Notes under the pieces: model-generated
What the model saw: the letters and a program-made list of their open reading frames with translations, nothing else
Database searches by the model: none
Told to the model about the DNA's origin: nothing
In this document: positions 55,823-64,000 of the stretch, piece by piece
How positions within the stretch are numbered: the stretch's first letter is position 1
Layout: the number at the start of each line of letters is the position of its first letter
Source of the DNA: Gyrodactylus bullatarudis
Lineage: Eukaryota; Platyhelminthes; Monogenea; Gyrodactylidea; Gyrodactylidae
Direction: 5' to 3'
Assembly: GCA_012064415.1 (NCBI GenBank)
Contig: SSNU01000045.1
Coordinates: 1 to 64,000 of the forward strand
DNA length: 64,000 nucleotides
Position numbers and translations under genes: made by a program

Positions 55823-56849
55823 GACTAACATGAAGGTCGTGTTTGATAAGGAGATCGGCGCACATTTTGCTGAAACTTCAGCACTCCGAGGGCAATGGAA
55901 ATACATGATAAGCTGTTAGTATTCATGTACTTGAATAGGTTTTCTCTTAAACGAGGGATAAATAAAATATTTTAAGTAAGTTTTATTTACGAATTAAACC
56001 CTATCGTATCAAAGATAGCTTCTTTCTAATCTTTCTCAAGAACAATTGATAGATTCAACAGCTCTGACTTCTTTGATACCAACTTTGTATCGATGAAATT
56101 TAAAGCTGTCAAACGATTTTAGAATATAAAGATTTAAACTGATGAAAGTTCCTCCAACCTGTTAGAAATAAAACTTTAGGGAGAAAATCAATATACATTT
56201 AGTATATTCTTACAGTATTTCAATAAGCTTAAAACTTGTAAGTCACACGAAACAGGTTTTTTCCATTACAGATAAAAGAGTAACGCATTTGTAGATCATC
56301 AGAAACATTCCAAGAGATCCTTTTAATTCCTTATTCAGTTTTATGGTTCGATTTTGATGTTGTTATGGACTAGATTATGAGTATTGCGCAAGTGAGAAGA
56401 TCAGATTTATTGGTATGGGAATTAATTAAGTTGGGCGAACCAAAAACAAGATAAACAACAGATTAATAATATAGATCATTGAGCTCCTTTACAGGATATA
56501 CTTGACGCATATTCGAATACCACAACACCTTTCCTCTCGAAAGTTGGGGTGTTCATCATGGAAGATTAATCAATATAGTGGAGATTTTGTGATTATTCAC
56601 TGGGTCAGCTTTCGATCGATATCCAGGTTGCTTCGATTTTAAGCCTTCGACTGATTTGGGCGTCTAGTTTTATTGGGATTGCAAAATACTCGTTCGTAAC
56701 TTTCTTTTCTTAAATGAAAGCAAGTTCCTCGACATCATTTTTGTTGGTAAGCTTGATAGACGGCATGGAGCCTTTATTCAACATGGTATCACCTCATTTT
56801 TCTCTGTAGTTGCAATCTTTGTCAAGATTCGGATTGACCATGTCACCAA
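55823..56849. other. Spacer without recognised genes
   Basis: Some decayed coding-like stretches (for example around 56740-56830) probably belong to the LINE that follows, but I could not identify RT motifs. Confidence 0.35.
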
Positions 56850-57566
56850 TTGTTCAATCACTTAGACTTATCACTCGCTCAAATTGGACTGTCCCTTAAC
56901 CATCTCAAAACTAATATTCTCTGTCTTTCACCCAAAATTCAACTGAAGCCAAATCTTCTTCCCTTATTGGTAAAGGACCTGGGACTCAGTTATAATAATA
57001 ACATCTCAGTTCACGCTGTAACCATCCTTAAGTCCCTGAGAATCAAATCGTACTTCCTACGAAAATTCGTTCATGTGCCAGACCTAAGACTGCTGTTATT
57101 CAAACAATATATCCTGGCCCATCTCGACTACGGAGCTTCGTTGTTATGTAACCTACCAGCGGGAAAAATTGAAAAATTGAAACTCTCCAGTATTGAAACT
57201 ATCAGTTCCTCCGATATTGTTTTGGACCATATTCGTACAAAGAGCTACTTAACAGATCAAATCTCCACCCTATTTAGATGAGAAGGATTGTCTCTTCTGC
57301 AGCACTTTACCACAAGATTCCTCCTCCTCCTGACCGCTGTTATCATCTATGCTCCTCAAGAGGTTTTACTACCCTGCACCCCCTCAGACACAGATTCCAA
57401 TTCAATTTTAACGTTTATAAAAACCAAAAAATCTCACAGATAGTAAATATTATTGCAAACTTTGTGCAAGATATACATAACTACATTACTATTTTTTTAA
57501 ATAAAAAAATCTTATTTATAACACAGCCTTACAAATCGGAAATTTATTTTTTTCTACTCGACAATT
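56850..57566 (+). pseudogene. LINE (CR1/Jockey-like) reverse transcriptase C-terminal part
   Basis: The first frame (56850-57281) reads IGLSLNHLKTNILCLSP, the 'glsLN..KT..m' block after the RT catalytic motif. Next is SYFLRKFVHVPDLRLLLFKQ then YILAHLDYGASLL, the thumb/connection region of CR1-like LINEs. A frame change at about 57278 gives SSRGFTTLHPLRHRFQFN. The LINE reading is cut at 57567, where the inverted-duplication arm starts. Decayed and 5'-truncated. Confidence 0.7.
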
Positions 57567-58278
57567 TTTTCCACTTTTGTAGAGAACTTTTTGCTGATTT
57601 CAGATATTTGCTTCTTAAAAAATTCTAAAATAGGGTTTTCGAGTTATTCGGTAAAAACTGAAAACCCGACTTGCAGTGCTTTGCCTTTCAATAGCGAAAA
57701 ACATGAATGAGATAGAAAAATAGAAAAAACATCATCTTGTTCAGAAATAAATTCTTAACAAAAGATCAGAAGGAAAGTTTCCCTTAACTACACTAGTTTC
57801 AGAGCTATTTAAAGTCAAAGTTGAAAATTTACCCATTTATTTCGAAAATCCTCAACTTCAACTCAATTTTATGCCTATTTAAGTACCTCGTAGGAAAGAA
57901 ATCTACCTCAATTCAGATGCAGAAGACCCTGAAGTATCAAAAGCGTGAAAAATTTTTCGAAAATTATGCTTCTGTAAATTATTTTTATTGACAAATCACT
58001 ATATTTCAACACCTAAAAATCGGGAAAATGATAACAGTCGTAGTAATTTATCAATCAAATTAATCTACAGTTCCATATTTATTCTGATTTTTAGGAGTTA
58101 AAATATATATGTAGTGATTTGTCAATGAAAATATTTTACAGTGTTGAGATTGCTCTCTTAATGCTGGGGCTCCAGCGAGGGCGGCGGTGATCTTGTTATC
58201 GAACATCGACTTCCTATCAGTCATCATGGTGGCATAACGGTCGAAGGCTTCGTTCATATTCTTGGTAACGGAATGCAG
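57567..58278. repeat. 712-bp inverted duplication, left arm
   Basis: Exact reverse complement, as far as I compared, of 58500-59211, with no length difference. The inner edge is next to an ambiguous base (N at 58279). It carries an inverted copy of the later part of the exon at 58401-58638 (as 58278-58140) and its downstream intron-like sequence. Confidence 0.9.
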
Positions 58279-58400
58279 NGAGCAAATTAGAAAATGATAA
58301 TTATAAACAAAATGTACAATTCGAAAATATATCTTTTTGTTTAAAGCCTCTGCGTAAGAGAGGCATTATTGTCTTTTCAATTTGAAAAATTCACGTTACT

Positions 58401-58638
58401 ATGTCTAAAATTCCAAAATCTCTTTCAGGTTCCACCGATGGTGCTTCAGTGGACCTTGACGAGTTCCCAAACCCCTTGGTAAATGAAACCGCCAATTTGC
58501 TGCATTCCGTTACCAAGAATATGAACGAAGCCTTCGACCGTTATGCCACCATGATGACTGATAGGAAGTCGATGTTCGATAACAAGATCACCGCCGCCCT
58601 CGCTGGAGCCCCAGCATTAAGAGAGCAATCTCAACACT
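58401..58638 (+). CDS. First exon of an unidentified host gene
   Basis: ATG at 58401 opens MSKIPKSLSGSTDGASVDLD then EFPNPLVNETANLLHSVTKN, MNEAFDRYATMMTDRKSMFD and NKITAALAGAPALREQSQH. It has host-like codon use and is clearly richer in GC than its surroundings. The frame then meets a GTAAAA donor at 58639, beyond which the reading becomes AT-rich and stops. About 79 residues, probably helical, no signal peptide, no family recognised. 'ctctttcag' at 58420-58428 could also be a splice acceptor, in which case the exon starts at 58429. No convincing second exon was found before the V-ATPase gene. From codon 34 on, the exon lies in the duplicated arm. Confidence 0.5.
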
Positions 58639-59211
58639 GTAAAATATTTTCATTGACAAATCACTACATATATATTTTAACTCCTAAAAATCAGAATAAA
58701 TATGGAACTGTAGATTAATTTGATTGATAAATTACTACGACTGTTATCATTTTCCCGATTTTTAGGTGTTGAAATATAGTGATTTGTCAATAAAAATAAT
58801 TTACAGAAGCATAATTTTCGAAAAATTTTTCACGCTTTTGATACTTCAGGGTCTTCTGCATCTGAATTGAGGTAGATTTCTTTCCTACGAGGTACTTAAA
58901 TAGGCATAAAATTGAGTTGAAGTTGAGGATTTTCGAAATAAATGGGTAAATTTTCAACTTTGACTTTAAATAGCTCTGAAACTAGTGTAGTTAAGGGAAA
59001 CTTTCCTTCTGATCTTTTGTTAAGAATTTATTTCTGAACAAGATGATGTTTTTTCTATTTTTCTATCTCATTCATGTTTTTCGCTATTGAAAGGCAAAGC
59101 ACTGCAAGTCGGGTTTTCAGTTTTTACCGAATAACTCGAAAACCCTATTTTAGAATTTTTTAAGAAGCAAATATCTGAAATCAGCAAAAAGTTCTCTACA
59201 AAAGTGGAAAA
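58500..59211. repeat. 712-bp inverted duplication, right arm
   Basis: Partner of 57567-58278. Within it, 58645-58692 and 58755-58796 form a smaller hairpin ('ttgacaaatcacta', 'cctaaaaatc'). Confidence 0.9.
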
Positions 59212-59256
59212 TATAATTGAATAGAATTTTTCCATGTGTAAATAATCTCATAATTA

Positions 59257-59810
59257 GGGCGGTCACAAAATAGCATTTTTTCAGAAAAAAATAGCACAAT
59301 TTTTTTTAAATATAGCGTTTTTATTATAGCATATGAAAAATATGTAAAATAATACTTGTAAGTAAATTATTTAAAAAATATTTTTTTCGTTTGGGAAAGA
59401 CAGAAAATTGCGTCCAAACGTTTGATCAGACATCTAATCATGAAACGAATGAGATTAAATAACATCTCAAGCTCAAAATTTTTTTCGGCCAATCAAAAAC
59501 CTTCAGAACAGGCCCTATTACCAGATTAAGACGCTTTAGAAACATCTTAATTCAAATGAAGAGATGATAGTAATCAAGAAAAATAAGATTTGTTCTCATG
59601 TTACCATTTATCTGACAAGGACTTAGCCCGGAGAAATAGCAAAAAATAGTAATTAATTAGTGGAAAAACAGCATTCGATTTTGAATAGCAGAAAAATAGC
59701 AAAATTATTTTCGTGAGGAAATATCCTTTAAGCTCGAGAATGTTAATTTCATCAATCTCATTGAAATTCTAGCAACATATCAAAAATAGCATTTTGACCG
59801 TGTTATCGTA
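59257..59810. mobile_element. Non-autonomous hAT-like element
   Basis: The left end TAGGGCGGTCACAAAATAGC and right end (minus) TAACACGGTCAAAATGCTAT are imperfect inverted repeats. Many 'aaatagca' subterminal motifs occur, as in the 19.9-kb hAT. The flanks (tcataat / tcgtaaat) may be an eroded 8-bp target duplication. No coding sequence. Confidence 0.5.
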
Positions 59811-60166
59811 AATAAATAAATATTGAATCTACTAGCGAGTAAATAAAAGAAATAAATATTCATTAAATAATGAAGATTTTAAACTAGACGAATGATGTAA
59901 GGATACATCCTTTGTAAGCATTGAAATTATTATACAAGTAATCTTAAGAAACTAGTGCAAATTCTTTTTCATTATTAGTTACTTTTGAAAATATATGATA
60001 AATAAGTATGAAATATGAATTCGATTATTAGCTAATTTTGATTAAGTACAGTTAAAGATCAATGTTCATTCTAACTATTCGATAGAAAAAGAATAATTAC
60101 TTTCATCCTTGATGTTCAATTTCGAGGCGTTCTTCCCCATAAACTTGAAAAACTTTGCAAATAAAA
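59811..60166. other. Spacer downstream of V-ATPase subunit E gene
   Basis: AT-rich, nothing recognised. Confidence 0.4.
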
Positions 60167-60172
60167 TTTATT
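60167..60172 (-). promoter_or_regulatory. Poly(A) signal AATAAA of V-ATPase subunit E
   Basis: Minus-strand hexamer about 100 nt after the stop codon at 60271. Confidence 0.5.
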
Positions 60173-60270
60173 AATAAGTAAGGATTTCAAATAACATACT
60201 ATGCCGATCACAGGAATAGATAATCAAGATTGATAAATATTATGCTTAAAATCTTTTCAATTGAAGATTA

Positions 60271-60975
60271 CTAATCACGGAATTTTCTATTTTTATTTGG
60301 TCCGAAAAGAGTTTCCCTTATCATGGGCATTTTCTTTTCAACAATTTGCTCCAAACGTGATTCTAGTGTATTGTTAACTTTTATTTTTCCATCACTTGAT
60401 TGTAGAATGCAGCCACCAGAGATATCATCATTCAAATAGTTAGTAGAGGATATTGTTACATTAACACTGCGATTTGTCTTTTCCTTGTAAGCAGGGATGA
60501 CTTTATCGATTGCAGATTTAATCGCACTTTCATCTCTCTTCAAACAAATGATTACTACTTCATCTTCGAGAAGTTGGAATAGACCTTGGAGAATAAGACC
60601 TTCTAAAGTTTTACCATAGACTGCAGTATTTTTTGCAGTTTCTTTCAGCTTAGCCTTAGCCTCTTGGATCAAATTTTGAACATGCTCCTCTTTACTTTGT
60701 AAGACACGAATTCTTGACTGATTCATTAAAGTTGAATCCTGAATCTTTTTGGCTAATTCAAGTTGCTTCTCTTTTTTCTTGAAATATTCCATAATAACAA
60801 TTCGTTGAGTTTGGACTAGACGAGATTTTTCAATTTGGAATTCTTCTTCTGCTTTGGCATCTATTTCCTCGACTTTTTCGTTAGCTTCCATAGCAATAAA
60901 GTCTTGCATGCTTTTAAGCTAAAAATAAAACTATCATCTTACTTGATTCATCACATCTTTATCACTGAGAGCCAT
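60271..60975 (-). CDS. ATP6V1E: V-type proton ATPase subunit E
   Basis: A peripheral-stalk subunit of the V1 sector of the vacuolar H+-ATPase, which links the ATP-hydrolysing head to the membrane sector in organelle acidification. Exon 1 (60975-60943) encodes MALSDKDVMNQ and exon 2 (60918-60271) the rest. They join across a 24-nt intron to give 226 residues, the same length as the human protein. Diagnostic blocks: EANEKVEEIDAKAEEEF, KSRLVQTQRIVIMEYFKKKE, LEGLILQGLFQLLEDEVVI and the C-terminal INVNNTLESRLEQ-type block (KVNNTLESRLEQIVEKKMP; ETLFGPNKNRKFRD). The N-terminal half is a long charged helix, as expected. The true start is the ATG at 60975. The internal Met at 60909 would lose conserved residues. 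It is divergently paired with the lamin gene, 128 bp apart. No defects seen. Confidence 0.97.
60919..60942 (-). other. 24-nt spliceosomal intron in V-ATPase subunit E
   Basis: GTAAGATGATAG...TTTTTAG. It contains an in-frame TGA, so it must be removed. Splicing gives MNQ|LKSMQDF, collinear with the human protein (KQ|IKHMMAF). Confidence 0.85.
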
Positions 60976-61103
60976 CTTCCTACTTTTGTTATTTTAAAAA
61001 TGAGATATAATTTTATTATTTATAAACAATTATTCAATTTCTCAATATTTTTCTGGGCATGACAAAGATTGTTTAAAATAGACGTAACAAATTGAATTTT
61101 CAA
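60976..61103. promoter_or_regulatory. Shared divergent promoter region, V-ATPase E / lamin
   Basis: Only 128 bp separate the two start codons, so 5' UTRs and promoters of both genes must share this AT-rich segment or overlap. No clear TATA box in a defining position. Confidence 0.55.
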
Positions 61104-62989
61104 ATGTCTGCTAGAGCAAAAAAGACAAGATCAACAGACGTTTCATCGTCTAAAGCTACAGTCCCATCGACTCCTTCTAACAATGTATCAATAAGTGAAA
61201 AATCTTCAAGTCCTCTAAGCATAACACGACATGAAGAAAGAGAGGAACTTGCATACTTGAATAACCGCTTAGCTGGATACATTGATTATGTTCGAAGTCT
61301 TGAAACCGACAAGGAAAAGCTTACCAAAAAGATTCAGTTGCTTTCTGAAGAGAAATTTGTAAGCAATTCTTTAATTTTACTCTTATAGGGAGAAACTGAC
61401 AAACTTAAAAAAACCTATGAGGAAGAACTTGCCTCTCTTAGAGCTCTTGTCGATGACTTGGCCAACAGTAAGGCCAAGATGGAAATTGAGGCCAAATCCT
61501 GTCGAGAAGAATATAAAGATGCCAAGAATTCTCTAGCTAAAAGTGAAGCAATGTGTGGTTCCCTTGATAGAAAAGTTGAACAACTCGAAAGAGAACTAGC
61601 TCATCTGAAGAACTCTTCTGAGAGAGTTGACAAACTCAAGAGTGAGAATGATTCCCTGAAGAAGAAATCTGAAAATCTTAGAAGAGATTTGGATGCAGAA
61701 ACTCTTCTCCGCACTGAATTGGAAAATAGGATCACTAGCCTCAAGGAAGAACTCGAGTTCCGCGATAGAATCAACTCGGAAGAGAATGATCGTTTCGCTT
61801 CCAAGACTGCTACCATCGAGATGGAAATAAGCAGTAGAAAGGCCAAGGAATATGAATCAAGATTGGCTGAGGAACTAAGAGCAATTCGTGTCCAAACAGC
61901 TGAAGAGATGGAAGACTACAAGGCTGAACTTGAAGCAGCTTTTGAGTCTCAACTCAACCAATTCAAAGTCAACAATAATGATGGCAATTCTGAAGCTGCT
62001 CGTTATCGCGATGAATTGATGTCATTAAGACGCAAATACGATGAATGTATGGCGTCAATCTCCTCCAAAAGTTCTGAAATGGAAAGTATGCGTAAAAAGA
62101 ATCATGAACTACAAAAACAAATTGAAAGAGAACGTGAATCCTTTGAAGATCAACTCGGTTCACAAAGAGCGGAAATTAATCGCCTCAATCAGGAAATTGC
62201 CAAAAAAGTCAAAGAGTTTAGTGAACTTCTTCACATCAAAATCACTCTTGACCAAGAAATTCTCATGTATAGAAAGATGTTAGAAGGGGAAGAATCTAGG
62301 TTAGTTTTATTCTTGATTCCAGAAATTGATTAAATTTTTAATCGATATTTTTCTTTCTTTTAAAGATTGAAGATCTCAACACCACCCAGGGACTCTTCAT
62401 TCAACATTCGCACTGGTAAGAAGCGTCGCTTCGATGCAGATGGCGATATGGAAGAAAGCTACACGTCATTTCTCTCGGGCTCTCCAATGACACGCGGTAC
62501 TCGTAAAAGATATGGCTATCAGGTTATAACAAAGACTAATGAAGATAGCTCCATTGAATTCGATAAGGAACAAGATGGTTGCGACAAGTTTGTTCGCATA
62601 TGCAACAATGGCTCAACTGCAATCAACATTTCTGGCTGGACCATCACTCAAATGTGTGATGGAAAAAGTGTCAAGTACACATTTCCCAATCAAACTACAA
62701 TTCAACCAGATTCTAAAGTCACCATCTGGAGCAAATCATGCGAGTCTGCTATCAATTCGCCACCAACAAACTTGATAATGAGTTCTGATTCCTTCCTTAA
62801 GGGAGATAAAGTTTCAATCAAACTTGTTAACAGGAATAATTTGGAACAAGCTTCATGTGCTATTAACCGCGAGTTGATTTGCAATTCAGTTCGCTCCAAT
62901 ACCCAGGATGAGGTAAGATTTTAATTTTATATCTTTAAATTTGATTTGTACTAATTTTATTCTTTTTACAGAGATGTTCAATCATGTAA
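61104..62989 (+). CDS. Nuclear lamin (B-type like)
   Basis: Intermediate-filament protein of the nuclear lamina. Four exons: 61104-61358, 61389-62299, 62366-62912 and 62972-62989, giving 576 residues. A Ser/Thr-rich head (1-44) has an SPLSITR segment of the kind phosphorylated at mitosis. The rod starts EELAYLNNRLAGYIDYVRSL, the canonical helix-initiation motif, and ends near KITLDQEILMYRKMLEGEES, the helix-termination motif. The tail has STPPRDS, a nuclear localisation cluster (KKRR, about 407-410), SPMTRGTRKR and an Ig-like lamin tail domain (about 438-565, including FVRICNNGSTAINISGWTIT). It ends in CSIM, a CaaX box for farnesylation. The last exon encodes only RCSIM. The ATG at 61104 is chosen because the frame upstream has no other ATG. 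Intact. Confidence 0.96.
61359..61388 (+). other. 30-nt intron 1 of the lamin gene
   Basis: GTAAGCAATT...CTCTTATAG between LLSEEKF and GETDKLKKTY. It contains an in-frame TAG, and its removal preserves the heptad register between coil 1A and 1B. Confidence 0.85.
62300..62365 (+). other. 66-nt intron 2 of the lamin gene
   Basis: GTTAGT...TTTTAAAG, splits the Arg codon AG|A of GEESR|LKISTPP. Confidence 0.8.
62913..62971 (+). other. 59-nt intron 3 of the lamin gene
   Basis: GTAAGA...TTTTTACAG between TQDE and RCSIM. Splicing here is required to produce the CaaX box. Read-through would end at VRF-stop without one. Confidence 0.85.
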
Positions 62990-63215
62990 AAATCAAAGAA
63001 ATATTTATTTTAGCGACCCCCGACAAGATTCCATCAATAAAATGAAGAAAATCCACTTGAACACCTTTGCTTTAACTCGTGCATTTTTTCTCATTTCAAT
63101 AATCTTATGATTTTCCATTTTTATGTCTCAACATCACCTGTAAAAGACGTCTGTCAGTTTAATCACTATTCATATTATGCCACTGAGTGAAAACTTTCCT
63201 TGTTTTTTAATGCTA

Positions 63216-63221
63216 AATAAA
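63216..63221 (+). promoter_or_regulatory. Poly(A) signal AATAAA, lamin, proximal
   Basis: Canonical hexamer 227 nt after the lamin stop. Confidence 0.5.
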
Positions 63222-63406
63222 TTTTAAACACAATTGTAAATTCTACGTGTCGTAGACTACGACATAAAAAACATTGAAAATACTTTGAAAGTCGACGAAG
63301 AATATTTGTCTTGTAATTTTTGAACTAATGTACATTTTTCACATACAATAAGCTTGCAAAAACTTGTTCATTTTGTACTCCACTGAAAGTCTATATAAAA
63401 TGTCTT

Positions 63407-63412
63407 AATAAA
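63407..63412 (+). promoter_or_regulatory. Poly(A) signal AATAAA, lamin, distal
   Basis: Second canonical hexamer, possibly giving a longer 3' UTR. Confidence 0.45.
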
Positions 63413-64000
63413 GTTAAAAATAACTGAGAAAGGTATAAACATTTCTTTGTCTTTTCGTTCAGCTTATTTTTATAGGTAAATTAGTACAGACTAATAAAAT
63501 TAAGTTGCATCGCAGCGTGTTCAATCTCTCTTCATCCCTCTTTAGTCATGACTCATGACCTAAAAATTGGTCCTGCGACATGCAGTACTGTTGAAAATTC
63601 AATCAATAATAAAGACACAGGGAAGGTGATTAATTGAGAATTCAGTTTTATTATTGAGAGCAGAAAACATGCAACACTATAGTATTCATTCCTCTACATT
63701 ACCTCGTCTATGAGTCATACTCATAAAAGAATAATGATTTATTCTATCCATCTTGACAAAATAAGAAATGTTTTGAATGCTTTCATCTGTGAATTTGAGA
63801 GTTAGGAGTCCTTACTAAGGACTTTCAAACTGGGATATAAAATAGTTGATAGGGTTAATTTTTCTTCTTATCAAAGAGTGATCGGCTCAATAATATTGAT
63901 TTATTCAAAAAATTTTCAACCACAATCAAAATTTGTGATTCACAATTATACTTATTAGTAGATATTAAAAACATTTATTTAAAAAATATTTATTAGAGCG
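63413..64000. other. Spacer at right end of window
   Basis: No gene recognised downstream of the lamin 3' UTR. Confidence 0.4.

Noticed and set aside
60271..60909. V-ATPase subunit E starting at the internal Met (60909)
   Set aside because: The upstream 11-residue exon plus LKS aligns with the conserved N-terminus and restores the human length exactly.
61092..61103. Lamin start at 61092
   Set aside because: That codon is TTG. The first ATG in frame is at 61104.
61601..62163. Minus-strand ORFs and a second plus-frame ORF within 61.6-62.3 kb
   Set aside because: Shadows of the lamin coding exons. The lamin frame explains the region completely.

Overview
The window is metazoan nuclear DNA, AT-rich and repeat-rich, with a very low density of host genes. 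Only two host genes can be named, both at the right end and head to head: a V-ATPase subunit E gene (60271-60975, minus) and a nuclear lamin gene (61104-62989, plus, ending in a CaaX box). Their introns are tiny: 24 nt in the V-ATPase gene and 30, 66 and 59 nt in the lamin gene. A pogo-type transposase fragment has a 26-nt intron. A lamin shows the organism is an animal. Introns of 24-30 nt together with transposon-rich AT-rich DNA would fit a dicyemid or orthonectid ('mesozoan') parasite better than a typical animal, but that placement is an inference.

Layout. 1-1300: decayed Tc1/mariner and Penelope-like (PLE) pieces. 1.6-5 kb: mostly anonymous AT-rich DNA with one orphan exon-like ORF. 5.05-6.04 kb: a short PLE flanked by inverted terminal copies, each with a hammerhead-like motif. 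6.12-8.09 kb: a pogo-like element with 299-bp terminal inverted repeats. 8.2-10.1 kb: a broken Ty3/Gypsy-type element. 10.9-12.95 kb: two Tc1-like elements, one internally deleted and one a half-transposase fused to a terminal repeat of the other. 15-19.3 kb: foldback MITEs. 19.9-21.5 kb: a hAT element with an 8-bp target duplication. 22.3-27.6 kb: a PLE split by foreign DNA that includes an apparently intact, intron-bearing Tc1/mariner-superfamily transposase gene. 29.57-30.22 kb: a GINGER-like element with a 4-bp target duplication, followed at 31.65-33.26 kb by a second integrase-type copy. 37.6-40 kb: a CR1/Jockey-like LINE. 45.1-50.8 kb: pogo and piggyBac remnants and three PLE copies. 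56.85-57.57 kb: the 3' part of another LINE. 57.57-59.21 kb: a 712-bp perfect inverted duplication with an ambiguous base at its inner edge, probably an assembly artefact or a very recent event. 59.26-59.81 kb: a non-autonomous hAT-like element. The two housekeeping genes follow.

The most interesting material is in the PLEs. (i) Several copies end in a compact hammerhead-like motif whose outer helix shows compensatory changes between copies. (ii) Two PLE proteins of one family end in a basic cluster followed by a PCNA-box-like peptide, one strikingly like that of p21. (iii) One PLE insertion lies between identical 180-bp direct repeats. Most transposon proteins here carry stops, frameshifts or deletions. 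The exceptions are the transposase at 23402-24788 and the 5'-truncated PLE frame at 49193-50293.
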